Assembly (NCBI GenBank): GCA_964030475.1 | Contig: CAXIPT010000001.1 | Coordinates: forward strand, 2,358,449 to 2,422,448 | DNA from: Tethya wilhelma | Lineage: Eukaryota; Porifera; Demospongiae; Tethyida; Tethyidae | Length of the DNA: 64,000 bases | Reading direction: 5' to 3' | Shown: positions 51,547 to 63,624 of the stretch, piece after piece | Layout of the letters: each line of letters opens with the position of its first letter | How positions within the stretch are numbered: position 1 is the first letter of the stretch | The notes under the pieces: generated by a model | Told to the model about the DNA's origin: nothing | Database searches by the model: none | Seen by the model: only the letters and a program-made list of their open reading frames with translations | Made by a program: the position numbers and the translations under genes

Positions 51547-51745
51547 TCATGATTCTGGGTAACGTAATGCTGATCTGTTAACAAAGCCTGAAGCAATTTT
51601 TAACTGTCCTTCCTCTTTGTCCAGTTCCACTGTAGTAGAACTGACTCGCCTCTCCAGGGTGTAATAATTGCTGTCCAAAAGCTCCTCTATGTTGTTTGTC
51701 GATGTCCATTGATCTGATTGATCATGCTTACGTTGACAACTCCTG

Positions 51746-51794
<49 letters not shown>

Positions 51795-52200
51795 ATACAA
51801 CACAATATCATGTGTATGTGTCTAGGGTACTATACACATAACTGCACAATGTCTATTATACAATGATTGTACAGTGTCCACATACCACAAATAGTGAGCA
51901 CCATATGCACCGCACACTACACCAAAGAGGGCGATGGGGAAGTAATAGAATGGCAGCAGCAGCCAGCTCAGGGGGCTAGTGGTGCCACTCCCAGTGTGCT
52001 CTCCTCCAGTTGAAGTGACCTCGTCCAAGGAGACTGGGAATGTGAAGAGAGAGTCTCGGACTAGAGCTGTGTTCTCGAGCAAGATGAGAATGAGGAAGTT
52101 GGTTTGAAAGATTAGCTCTAAAATGTTGGCCGATCTGTTACGATAAGGCTGTGCAAAGCCATACAGAGCTAATGTCATCACCAGTACAATGGAGGCAAAT

Positions 52201-52246
<46 letters not shown>

Positions 52247-55200
52247 AAAGAGATGTAAATATTGTGCATGTATAGACACAGAAACATACATTCTTTCTTG
52301 GGAAAGCCACAAAGAAGAGAAGGAAGACTAGCCTCCGGCCCAACTCCACACCAGACCACCATTTCAAGTCATTCCTGTAGCTCACCGTCAGAGGAAGGAT
52401 GAAGCTTCTAGCAAACCTTGGCCTCTGAAAAGATAAATCGATATAAATCTAGCAAACCACAGTTACCAAACATAATCAGAAGTAATGCTATTCCATTCAA
52501 AAAGTATTAGCTAAAACTAAAACTAAAACTTCTCTCTCTCTCTCTATTTACCTTGAGTGGTATGAACACAACCAGTACAATTGCTGCTATGCAGACCAAT
52601 AGCATAAAGATAGCCAGCAGAAAGAGTGGTACATGTCCACCTGAAAAACAGTGGACTTCACCACTCCAAAACCATCTCTACAAAATTGAAATAATTATAC
52701 ACATGATTAGTAGGCAGTGATAATGCAACAGTGTTTGGCACATACAAATGAAGTGTAGGAGTCCTTGTTTGTGATCTGAGGACAGTGGAGTATAGAGATT
52801 GATGTGTGGACAACAGAGGAATAGAGGAACACTGTAAGCCACCAGCAGCCATGATTCACAAGGGATTTCCTTTTAGTATTCTTTCTAAAATGGCCGTGTG
52901 CATGTGTGTGAGTCATTTAACAAGCAACCAAAGTTTTATTGATAATAATTGTGGGCTAGTGGATGGCATATGTTAATATGCATTGTATTTCCAACAACAA
53001 TAGAGCAACCAGAACCTGACAATGAGTGCAAGAGGGCACACAACAAGAGCAGTGAGTGCTGGCAGGTATCTGAGGAAGAATGAGACCAGAGCAGGGAGAC
53101 TGCTCGACAGACAGAAGTCATAGATGAAGTAGAAACTTGTCCCACTGCCAAGAAAGTAGAGCTGCATGCATTACATGTGTTCAACAATAATCATACAAAC
53201 ACACAATGAATAATTATTGTTACTATGGTGTGTGGTGCTCACATATTTTCCAATGTTTTCAAAACTCTCTCGAAAGTACAGAGATACATATGGAGCAAGC
53301 TGTATATAGTATGAGGTATCAAAGTAAAACAAAGTCACACAAACTGACAATAGAGTACTTATATTATTATTCCTAACCTGCACATAGAAGAGCAGAGGGT
53401 ATACCAAAGAGGGTAGTGGTCTATCCACTAATATGATGCCCACAAAGAGAATCACATCAACTGCAACTAAGATATATACCATAGCTGGTGAAACCCACAC
53501 CCACGAGAGCAAAAGACAACGTACTTAAGACAACCACTAGGATGACGAATGCATTTGTGCAGGACACACACTTGTTCAGCAAAACACTCACTCCACTTCC
53601 ATTCCTGCACCCACCACACAAGACCCCTGCATGAAGGAAGAGACAGACAGTGAGACAACAATACCCATGTGATACATTATACGACTCTAGAACAGAAGTT
53701 TATTTTTCTTTCTCCTTACCTTTCCTCTCCTCTACACACTGGAGGTTGGGGTCACTCTGTGTGTACTTGTAGACACATCTGGTCGGACCTAGGCTACTGT
53801 TGTGACTGCAGCGACAGTAGCTTGGTGGACAGGGATAGAACATCAAGTTAGGAGTCCTTGCCGGAGTCTAAAATGGCCGTGTGCATGTGTGTGAGTCATT
53901 TAACAAGCAACCAAAGTTTTATTGATAATAATTGTGGGCTAGTGGATGGCATATGTTAATATGCATTGTATTTCCAACAACAATAGAGCAACCAGAACCT
54001 GACAATGAGTGCAAGAGGGCACACAACAAGAGCAGTGAGTGCTGGCAGGTATCTGAGGAAGAATGAGACCAGAGCAGGGAGACTGCTCGACAGACAGAAG
54101 TCATAGATGAAGTAGAAACTTGTCCCACTGCCAAGAAAGTAGAGCTGCATGCATTACATGTGTTCAACAATAATCATACAAACACACAATGAATAATTAT
54201 TGTTACTATGGTGTGTGGTGCTCACATATTTTCCAATGTTTTCAAAACTCTCTCGAAAGTACAGAGATACATATGGAGCAAGCTGTATATAGTATGAGGT
54301 ATCAAAGTAAAACAAAGTCACACAAACTGACAATAGAGTACTTATATTATTATTCCTAACCTGCACATAGAAGAGCAGAGGGTATACCAAAGAGGGTAGT
54401 GGTCTATCCACTAATATGATGCCCACAAAGAGAATCACATCAACTGCAACTAAGATATATACCATAGCTGGTGAAACCCACACCCACGAGAGCAAAAGAC
54501 AACGTACTTAAGACAACCACTAGGATGACGAATGCATTTGTGCAGGACACACACTTGTTCAGCAAAACACTCACTCCACTTCCATTCCTGCACCCACCAC
54601 ACAAGACCCCTGCATGAAGGAAGAGACAGACAGTGAGACAACAATACCCATGTGATACATTATACGACTCTAGAACAGAAGTTTATTTTTCTTTCTCCTT
54701 ACCTTTCCTCTCCTCTACACACTGGAGGTTGGGGTCACTCTGTGTGTACTTGTAGACACATCTGGTCGGACCTAGGCTACTGTTGTGACTGCAGCGACAG
54801 TAGCTTGGTGGACAGGGATAGAACATCAAGTTAGGAGTCCTTGCCGGAGTGTAGCCAGCCCAAAGACCATGCTGTATTATTATAGTGAGAAGAAACAGAT
54901 TTGTACATCAAGCCTCCCACACTACCACTATTTATATAACCCAATGTGTAAAGGGAAGGAGTGAAGGCCTAGCTTATAATGCATATAGTAGATATTGAAC
55001 ACTCCAAACACATGCAGAGAGCCTCAAATTCAATACAATAGTATAATAAACCATAACATAACTTACATGTAACATGTACTTTACCTGTAGTATGACACTA
55101 TCTTGGTTGTTCTCACAGTTCACAATCTCCCCATTGTCAAGGCATGCACAGGCCGTCATCCCTGTATCGGGAGCCTGCCGGAGGTAGTAACCACCAGGGC

Positions 55201-58200
55201 AAGGAACTAGTCGAAGAGTGAAAGAATCACTCCCAATCTAAAGTCAAAATGCAGGGAAGGGAAGGAATTTTCATACGTAACTTCTGTAGCCTCATCCCCA
55301 CACCTCTCTCTCTCCCTATTTGTCCCCAAGTTCCTCCCTCCTTGAAAAATAACTTACAGGTAGTACTTGAAACGGTTCCTCAAGGTTGACAGTACCATCG
55401 GTTGTTTCATCGAGGACTCTTGAAGTAGCAATGCTGTAGTGCATTTGAAACTCATCAACAAGAGTCCCATTCTCTGAGCCAGCCACGACCACTATTCCTG
55501 GATTGAAGTTCACAGCATCTGTAGTAGAGTCCTAGGAGGGAGAATAAAAAATATTGAAGTATACACATATAGGCATTAGGTGCAGGTTGTTTTTTTTTTT
55601 CAGTACACACAATTTCATGTGGGTAGATGTATATATACTTCAAAAACAAACGATTTTTTTTTCCTCAACATAATATTATTAGAGTTAACTTACTGAATGA
55701 TTTGGTCTAAACAAGAAGCGAGCGTTGGTAGATGTTGGGTGGTTGTAAAAATCAATTCCAGTCAAATTCAGTGAAAAACGTTGACCAGGAAAAGCAGTAA
55801 CCTAAGAGAGATTTTTGTCTTCAGCCTCAGAGTGACTAGGATAGATGATCAACAACATACCACATCCTGTGTAAGTGAGAGCTGGGCAGCTTTGGTTCCT
55901 ACAGAGTAGTCTGGGTTGGAAGAGTCCTCATAGCCAACATTCACATTCTCCCTACAACAATTGCACGGATGTGGCATCATGCCTCAAGTTGTAAACAGCA
56001 AGAGAGTAATACTATGACTATAGCTCACTGAAAGTGCCAGAGTGGCCAGTCCAAGAAGTAGGATGTATTGAAGAATGGAGGTGCCAATCTAAACCACGAA
56101 CAACTATCAATGTTGGACAAGTAAATAGCCGAGCCAAGCACTGCTCTGTTGCCTTTGAAAGTCACACTAGCCTAGAGTGGTTAAAACAATCACTGCGAGT
56201 TGTTTTGCACTGTGTTGTAATATAGATTTTTTATAGTAATTAGTTCTCAAATCCTCACATTCCAAAGAGATGGTAACAGCCGAGCATTCTCAAACAGAAC
56301 AAAACACATTGTGTTGAAGAGCAGCTGACTACTAGCAGCCGAGGATGATGGTGTGTCAACCAAAATACCTGCTCCAGTTCTACAGAGAAACATCATGCAG
56401 TTGTCAACGTGTATGACCAAGAGTATATAAAACTGATCTTGGTTACTCCCACTAGTACCATTGTATGCTCTTGGTAATATAATTATAAGGTTAAAAAATA
56501 CAAAATTTAATTATTTTACCTTCCAACATTTCCTTCAAAGTTCATACTCACTCCTCTGGCAAGTCGAATCTGTCCAAACGACAATAATGTCAGCGCCCCT
56601 TCATCATTCTCTGCTACATTATTGATGAAGTCCATGTTTCCTTCAATGTCCACTAGACTGCCAGTAATCTGTATCACACACAATAAATTATCAATGACAT
56701 GAGACATTCACCAATAATACTTACTCCCTCACAAATAATAATATACCCTTAGAGCAGTCCCTGAGTTATCTTTGAACTGGTTGTATCCTGAGAAACGAAC
56801 AGGAGCATACCCAATGCTGAATACACCATTGATACCATCATTCTTGTGGAAGACACTGCAAACCATAATATTATCATAAACTACAATCGTTAGACCTTCA
56901 CACAAGCACATGCAGTGGCATGAGGTCTTCCTACCAGTCAGTGACTTGGTGTCTGGAGAGAGTCACTCTCTGTCTGAATATCGTGAAGATGGCAAATGCC
57001 ACAGCCGCACCAAAATCATTCTGTGATCCCCTTCCTCTGTTTCCAGTGAAGTTGCTTCTTTTCAGGTCTATCATGCTGCCATCACTTGCTGGAGCAGGAA
57101 AATGAACATGAAGTACAGTTTGGATTGTGTGTGTAGATAAAAAGATCTGGGTATGCATGCATTGGTAGTACGTAAACCTATTATTGATGGGCATACGTAC
57201 TAATAAAACTGGCTTACCAATGAATGAAGTGAGGACATACATCCCTCCACCAGACTCCCCGGTGTTATTTGTAAACTGGCAGCTGTTGAATGTCACAGTA
57301 TTTGGATGAGCTGGAGAGCCACTGGACAAGAACCCGACAAACACAGCTCCACCACCAAACCCTCCGCTGTTGGAGGTGAACACTGTTCTCAAGTACTCTA
57401 CCAGTGCCCGAGTGCCATTCACCGCATTGATGAATACAAACGTCCCTCCTCCATACACTCGGGCAAAGTTACCACTGAACTGAGAATCGGAGACCCTGAC
57501 TGTGATGTTGTGCACCGTTGAATTGATGTATACTCCTAAGGCACCACCCCGGCCTTGGAGTATCTGCCTAGAGATGGCTCTCTCTGAGCCGAGGAGAGCC
57601 GTGGCACTGTTGTTGACAAATGTACAGCCAACGAGATGGACCTCAATGGGTGTTTTGAAGTGGAGCGGTACGTTGCTGTATCCTACTGCAACGCCTCCAG
57701 TGTTGCCACGATAGCTCTGAGCAACTATACCGTTCCCACTACTGTTGGCCACTAGTGTGTCTGAGACCAGCACTTGCTCGCAGTTGAAGAGATCCAAGAC
57801 TGCCTCCTTGAAATACCTAAATAGAATTACACAGTTTTACATGTATGACATTAACATTTCAATTCATGTATTTGTTTGCCCCTTTGAAACTGTAGGAGGC
57901 TTGAAGGTGTGGCTAAACATATATTTGACCCGGTACTTATGACAGTTTGGACAATTAATATTAATCATTCTCCATTGTGTTGACACAGTTCCAATGTATT
58001 TCCTCCACACTCCCAAACAAGGCAGAGTTTACACAAACCAAACATCTCAGTGAGCTCGCTCATGCTGAACTTACATAAACGAAGTACTAGAGATGTTGAC
58101 TCTCCTAACGGTATCCATACGTAAGGGGTAGGGGCAATTCAAGAAGTTCACATTGTCTATAACAACTTCATTAGACTGGTTGAAGTACCACGTATACTGT

Positions 58201-58577
58201 CTTTCTGGCCTGGGCTCATAGTCACACACTACAGTCACATCATCATCCATGTACATACCAAGCATTGACACCGAGGTGGCTCCAAAGTAGATTGGATCTG
58301 TGACCAAATGGTGGCCATTGGAGATGAAGACTGTGGCACATTCGAAGTCCACCGCCATCTCTATAGCAGACTGCAGACTACCACAGGTTACCGAGCTATC
58401 ATCTGTTGACAGTAGGTCACAGTTTCTACCCAGGGTTGAGTTGGCTTGGACAGTGATCACAGCTGTTGTGGAACAGTTTATAGTATCACTATCATCAGCT
58501 ACAAATCCCTGAGATAGGACACTTAAATTTTGGTACAGAATAATAATTATTATTACAACAGTAAGAATCGACTTCAT
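51547..58577 (-). CDS. Receptor-like protein: beta-helix ectodomain plus multipass membrane region
   Basis: Starts at 58577 with a signal peptide (MKSILTVVIIIIILYQNLSV). The ectodomain is Asn-rich and glycosylatable, with repeated SGNFARVYGGGTFVF, TSNSGGFGGGAVFV and TNNTGESGGGMYV units: parallel beta-helix / POMP-type repeats as in pectate-lyase-like folds. A Cys-rich stretch (CPGGYYL, PCPPSYCRC, LCGGCRNGSG) precedes about eight hydrophobic helices, including AFVILVVVLSTLSFALLSWV, GHVPLFLLAIFMLLV and ASIVLVMTLALYGFAQPY, with a conserved WWSGVELGRRLVFLLFF loop. The last exon (cytosolic tail, ...VNRSALRYPES) ends TGA at 51547. About 20 exons; junctions were followed mainly at both ends. The family is unnamed; I infer a surface receptor. 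The 52884-54849 part contains an exact tandem duplication, so exon order there is uncertain. Confidence 0.75.
51747..51793. repeat. (TG)n microsatellite beside the last receptor exon
   Basis: A pure GT run in the final intron, adjoining the acceptor side of the last exon on the minus strand. A second such run lies at 52203-52244 in another intron of the same gene. Confidence 0.9.
52884..53866. repeat. Tandem duplication, copy 1 (983 bp)
   Basis: Starts at tctaaaatggccgtgtgcat and ends before the second occurrence of the same string at 53867. It contains three complete receptor exons (two transmembrane exons and one encoding LAPYVSLYFRESFENIGKY) and a fragment of the Cys-rich exon that lacks its 5' acceptor. 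Confidence 0.93.
53867..54849. repeat. Tandem duplication, copy 2 (983 bp)
   Basis: Matches 52884-53866 with an offset of exactly 983 bp; all translated stretches that I compared are identical. Here the Cys-rich exon continues intact beyond the right border (HGLWAGY before the shared part), so this copy is connected to the upstream exons. Confidence 0.93.
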
Positions 58578-58734
58578 GATGCTGTTGGTTTCTTGGAGTC
58601 CTATTCTAGACAGTACTAGTCAATACACGACAAAACATAAAACGAGGGCTGGGCTGGTAACTTGGTAATGGTCGTCACGAAAATAAACTGGTACAAATGG
58701 GGATAAATGCTGTGACGTGACATGTCAGAAGCTG

Positions 58735-60138
58735 TTAGTGAAAACGGTACTTTCTTAACGGTTTAATACTGACATAAGTTTTCTTCATCTCCTCTCCCTC
58801 CTGGTCTTTCTTTGTCAAGACACTGAATCGTTCTCCTTTTGTACTCACCACATGATTATCACGATATCGAATCTTCTTATCTGGCTCCTACATAATTACA
58901 AAACGCCCAAAATAATAAAGTTATCTTACAATAACCCAACACTCCCAACTTGCCTGCTTAGGTAACAATGGCCGATGGACTCGTTTATCATCATGTGTAT
59001 CGACATACTCATACCTGCAGTCACAATCATACCACAGAGTGTTACATTCTCCAACAAGCAAAGTTTTAGTGTAGGAACGAAAACAAGAAAGGGATCGTGA
59101 CTGACCTTGACAAGACAAAGCTCTTCAGCTGTGTGTCACTGCCAACATCTGAGAGAGCTTTGGATTTTTCTTTTCCTTTGAATTTATTTTCATTCGAAGT
59201 TCTATCATCTTCCTCCTGCTCGTCACTGGTCAGCTGTTCACTGTTTGACTCCAGTAAGGCTTGGATGGTCAAATCAACATCACCACGATGTCTTTGCAAA
59301 GTCTGCACAATGCAATCTTTACTTGACTCAGGAAACATTTCAGTCAGAAATGAGAGTTGCTCTTCATCTCTGCAAAACAAACACTACAATCAAGTTAAGG
59401 TAATAACATTCTTTTGTTTGTTTGTTTTCAACATTTCCTTGTGTTGAAAACAGTCCAGCTCAATTGACAAGCTTTAAGTGTACACTGTACAAACTTACAT
59501 TGGAACACTATCTGCATGTCTTGATAATCCAGACATTGAGCTACTAGTAACAGTCTTAAAATCCCCAGCAGTTGATTGTCTCTTGTGTGGAGAGTCTTCA
59601 CCAGCTCTCAGACTTGTTACAGGTTTGTTCTCTTCACTTGTGGTGACATTTATTGATACATGAGGCTCAAAATGTTCATCACTGCACCCATCTTCTCCAA
59701 GATGGTCATCAGTGTAGTTAGATGAATTTGGTGTTGAGACGTTCTTCATCTTGCTGGCCAATTGAAAGAGCCACTCGCAAACAACAGCACTGAGATTAAA
59801 TATTGTGGGTGGAATCAAGCCATGCATGAAACCTAAACATATACAATGAATGGTTCTTAAAAATTATTAGCAACCTGTCAATTTCTGCAAATTCTGGAAC
59901 ATAGGCTGATATCATCTCACAGAACTGATCCACATCAAAACTTGTGTCATCACTGTGGACTTCAGAGAGAATCTCCACGGTGTAGGTCAGCATTATGTCA
60001 TCTATAGAGCTGCAGAGGGTAGTGAAATGAATGCTAGAACGGCCCATAGTAACACAATGAAAAAGAGAGCTACCTGAGTGATGCATTTGGCACATTCGTG
60101 GAGAGAAATGCACCAAACTCTTTCTTGACAAGTTCCAT
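58735..60138 (-). CDS. CUEDC2: CUE domain-containing protein 2
   Basis: A ubiquitin-binding regulator known in vertebrates to act in NF-kB control and the spindle checkpoint. Exons (minus): 60138-60074, 60009-59875, 59789-59499, 59369-59106, 59014-58954, 58887-58735. The N-terminal part ([13 protein letters not shown] ... [10 protein letters not shown]) and the exact C-terminal signature ([16 protein letters not shown] ... [13 protein letters not shown]) match CUEDC2 closely. The CUE domain is [20 protein letters not shown] ... [14 protein letters not shown], with the MFP and late LL positions that contact ubiquitin. The middle is acidic and disordered. Intron 5 uses a GC donor (CAG|GCAAGT) rather than GT. 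The start ATG is divergent from the neighbouring four-pass membrane gene by 131 bp. Confidence 0.92.
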
Positions 60139-60269
60139 CTTTCCCGCCAATGTTTAGTTTAATTTTTCAGACCATGTAGATCTAGTCGGTTAAATAGAAA
60201 GATATATCTACGCGCAGCGCGCATTAGAGTCATACTGTGTAGTGTAATTTCAGAGCGAAGAAGCAATCA
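60139..60269. promoter_or_regulatory. Very short bidirectional promoter (CUEDC2 / four-pass ITAM protein)
   Basis: Only 131 bp separate the two head-to-head start codons. It contains cccgccaatg (CCAAT-like) and a GC-rich cgcgcagcgcgc palindrome. Both genes are therefore likely co-regulated, unless one has a distant 5' UTR exon. Confidence 0.5.
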
Positions 60270-63158
60270 ATGGCACCTGTTTTCGGAAAAGCAAGAAAGG
60301 TACGTGATCCTTGTATTTATATAGCTATGACCTTTTTGTGAAGGATGGTTACTGAGCAAGATCAGGTGTCTGCATATCTGAGTAGTCTCGCTAGCCAGAC
60401 TCTCGGAGAGTCTGGCTAGCGAGACTAGTGTCTGAGATGTACCCTCATTACCAGTGCTGCTGCATGCATAGTAATTATGTTTTTGCATGGATAGATGAAT
60501 TTTTAAATGTATGCACTGCAAAGAAATTGTACATATTCTGATTGCTTGTTTGATAGGTTAGTGTCATGGATAGAAATGGCAAGCTGGGTTTATTAACATG
60601 ATTATAAAAGAACATAATATTGATGGTGTTGAAGCCATTTATGAGATTGTGCAGCCAATCAATCATGATTATTTTACATTCTATATAAGTGAAAGCATCA
60701 CATCCTAGCTGAAAGGGCCACATTAATGATTTATTCAATAATGCGAAGAGAAACTGTGTGCTAGCTCCCTTATAACTGTTACAATAGCTTTAACTTCAAA
60801 ATTCAGTTTTTATAGTTAGCACCAAAGCTTTTCGTTCGATGACTTCTGTCACATAGAACGAAAGCTTTGATGCTAACTATAAAAACTGAATTTTGAAGTT
60901 AAAGCTATTGTAACAGTTATAAGGGATCTAGCACACAGTTTCTCTTCGCATTATCCATTCTATATAAGTGAAAGCATCACATCCTAGCTGAAAGGGCCAC
61001 AATAATGATTTATTCAATCACCTTCACACTACAGGCTGGCCTACTGGCAGTGTTAGTGTCGGCTCTGGGATGGTTGACTTACCTCATCTTCTTTTGTTTA
61101 ACTTTGAGTGACAAGACTTACAGGTACGTAAGGTGGTGAAAGTGTGCACAATATTACTATGTGTATGGTGTGGGTACAGCTGTTACTTCCTGCAGTAGTC
61201 CAATTGTCTATTAATGGATCTGGCTTCCATTCACAAGGGAATACCACGTTATCATTATTAAATTTTGGCCCAATACTCTGACACCATATTTGAGCATTGC
61301 ACTGTATACTGACTGATACACAATGTTACCGTGATTTGTTTAGTCAATCCTGGTAATCAGAGCATCCTGATGTCACGGATTAGTTATGTACGCTTGGATG
61401 CAACTATAGCAAACACCTAGAGTTATTCTTGAGCTAGATTACATTATAATTATGTATTTAATTATGAACATTCTTTCCATGGGGTGAAATTTCAGAATAT
61501 AATTCACCATAATATTATTACAATGTAACAATTAATTCATTCTCCAGAGATCGTATTAGCCCTGCGTTCTTCCCCCATTGGCTGTTTCTCGTGCTTGGAC
61601 CGCTTCTCTACATCATAACCATCATTCAATTGGCCTATAACGACAGGTCTCATCTCCAATCAATTGTATCCTATAGTATAATTACTTAATGACAATGGCA
61701 CGTATGTTGAAGTTTGCAATTCAGAAAACATGGTTTAGGGTATGTTTCTTTAATTCCTTTCTTGTTACTTGACATATGAGACTCCCGTTGTCCTTGTAGG
61801 TAATGTAATCGTAGAGACAAGCATGCAAGTGGAGCATGCGATATTTGTTTGGTACCTAACAGGGAGGAAATTAAGGCTATTTTTACCATTTGAAAGGAAC
61901 TATCTTCCAACATTTTGTACAATTAATGTCGGTTATAATTTTGAGCTGTATCTCACCTTGACAACCACATAACCTTATACCAGATCAATGGCCTTGCTGC
62001 ACTCTACCTGTTGTGTGGGGGTGCTATCATCTACACGGACTGGATACTCTATTATGTTGAGTACAAATACAGTACAAAATACCTCTTTGAGTTTGGTTCT
62101 TGTACTCTTGCAGTGGTTGGACTGGTGAGTTAACTATCTATTAGGCAAGGCAGCATCCAATTTTAGATTCCCAATGACTATTATATTCTATTAGCCTTGT
62201 TCCCAGCCTCCCAGCATATTTTATAGCTTACACATACAGTATGCATGTGGGGAGCCTGGGAACAAGGCTATACAATTCTAGCTGTATGTATGGCATGGCT
62301 TGTGTGTGAATGTACAGATAAAGTAGTTGTAGCAAATTTGCTAGGGGAAATTTTCGGGCCCTTTGATTGTGATCTTGGTTGTAAAAGCAATAGTAGATTC
62401 ACTATTAACTATTTTGTCAAAAGGATATTGATGTCTTACTTCCTCCTTCACTGTAGACATTCTACACTCTGTTCAAACCTTGCTTCAAGAAGCCAGTGAT
62501 AACTAATCCAGCAACTCCCATTCAAAATACCAACAGTGATGAGTCCAAGGAGAAGCAAATCACAGAAACCTTGACAGTCACTATACCAATGAACGAAATG
62601 ACAGAACCTGTCAATGGAGCCAATTCCAACCCCACCAAGAACAGCACAATTATTGCCCACCCATATGTTGAATCTCCCATTGAAAAGAGCCTACCATCAC
62701 CGCCGCCTACAGCTGTGATCATGAACAGCACCAAGAGCAGTTCTCTACCACGTCCCAACAACAATGCACCTTCCTTGACTATCCCACCACCTATTCCTCC
62801 CGTGGTGAGCCAACCAACCATCGACAGAAGCAACAAACCCATTCTCACCACTGCCACTGCCACTGGTGCCGGGTATACTCCACTGATAGCCTCACAGAGA
62901 GAGGAGCTGCCAGTCTACGAGGAGACTAGGTCACCGAGCCACAATCAAGAAGAGGACATATATATGAATGACGACGAGCAGGACATATACATGAACGATG
63001 ACGAGAATGATCCAATAGAACAACCGATGTATGAAGATGTCTCTGATATGAAACGTGGTCAGGACAATTATGCAGAGGTGGGCAACATGGATGAGCAAGA
63101 AGAGTACGCAGAGTTAGTTGACGGGCAAGAAGATCAGTATGAGGAACTGAAACCATAG
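60270..63158 (+). CDS. Four-pass membrane protein with ITAM-bearing tyrosine-rich tail
   Basis: Not recognised as a known family. Exons: 60270-60299, 61035-61123, 61548-61665, 61984-62124, 62457-63158, all phase-consistent with GT-AG introns. Four hydrophobic segments are visible: GLLAVLVSALGWLTYLIFF, HWLFLVLGPLLYIITIIQLA, LAALYLLCGGAIIYTDWIL and FEFGSCTLAVVGLTFYTLF; both ends are then cytosolic. The tail of about 225 residues is Pro/Ser/Thr-rich, then acidic with six or more tyrosines: YMND twice (YxN, a Grb2-type SH2 motif), YEDV, YAEV, and finally YAEL-x7-YEEL (63104-63149), which fits the ITAM consensus YxxL-x6-8-YxxL. I infer a membrane adaptor for Src/Syk-type kinases; there is no extracellular ligand-binding domain. 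Confidence 0.8.
60383..60427. repeat. Perfect 45-bp palindrome (tagtctcgctagccagactc)
   Basis: Two 22-bp arms meet almost without a loop, in intron 1 of the four-pass gene. It resembles the smallest foldback elements elsewhere in the window. Confidence 0.85.
60738..60954. mobile_element. Large foldback palindrome flanked by 63-bp direct repeats
   Basis: Arms of about 95-100 bp (ataatgcgaagagaaactgt ... acagtttctcttcgcattat) are nearly perfect complements around a short loop near 60840-60855. The flanks 60677-60739 and 60956-61018 are direct copies of each other with one mismatch. The right copy lies just before the acceptor of exon 2. No coding potential. Confidence 0.85.
62193..62269. mobile_element. 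MITE-like element, agccttgttcccagc family
   Basis: Termini agccttgttcccagcctccc and its complement gggagcctgggaacaaggct flank about 30 bp. It is related in its ends to 45201-45297 and sits in the last intron of the four-pass gene. Confidence 0.7.
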
Positions 63159-63404
63159 TAACATCATTCAACAGATAAGCAAATAAGTATTATAGGTGTG
63201 CATGCACTTTTTTGCTTTACACACAAATTTCACTGAACAATAACTTTTTACATTTTCACTTATTAAATGTGTGAGTGACCCTTGTGAAAGACTACTGATC
63301 TGTACCTTAGTTTATATTATATAAAAATTAGAAAGAAATCAAAATGCACGACATAATTCAGTTCTAGAATCGCTGCACAAAATATCTTCTTCTATCAAAG
63401 ACAG
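63159..63404. other. Convergent 3' ends of the four-pass gene and STRAP
   Basis: 246 bp of 3' UTR sequence for both genes. No other feature was seen. Confidence 0.45.
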
Positions 63405-63580
63405 TCACTGACCATTGTTGCTATTAGTGAGTGAATCGTTAGGGTTTCTCCACAGGCCGTACGTTTTGCCAACTGTGTTCAGCCACAGCCTAACAGTGCC
63501 ATCTTCAGAGCCTGAACAGTAGACCTCACCATCAGGACTGTAGCGCACACAATGAACTGGACCAAAGTGACCCTTGTAGG

Positions 63581-63624
<44 letters not shown>

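Noticed and set aside
53669..54834. Plus-strand 60-codon frames in the duplicated block
   Set aside because: Antisense shadows of the receptor Cys-rich exon, duplicated because the block is duplicated.
59796..59875. CUEDC2 exon 3 starting at the acceptor near 59830 (giving a [11 protein letters not shown] frame or an upstream MHGLIPP start)
   Set aside because: That acceptor shifts the frame to a stop; the acceptor at 59790 keeps phase and aligns with the family.
61769..61972. 67-codon frame in an intron of the four-pass gene
   Set aside because: No domain, no usable splice sites, and it interrupts a phase-consistent intron between 61665 and 61984.
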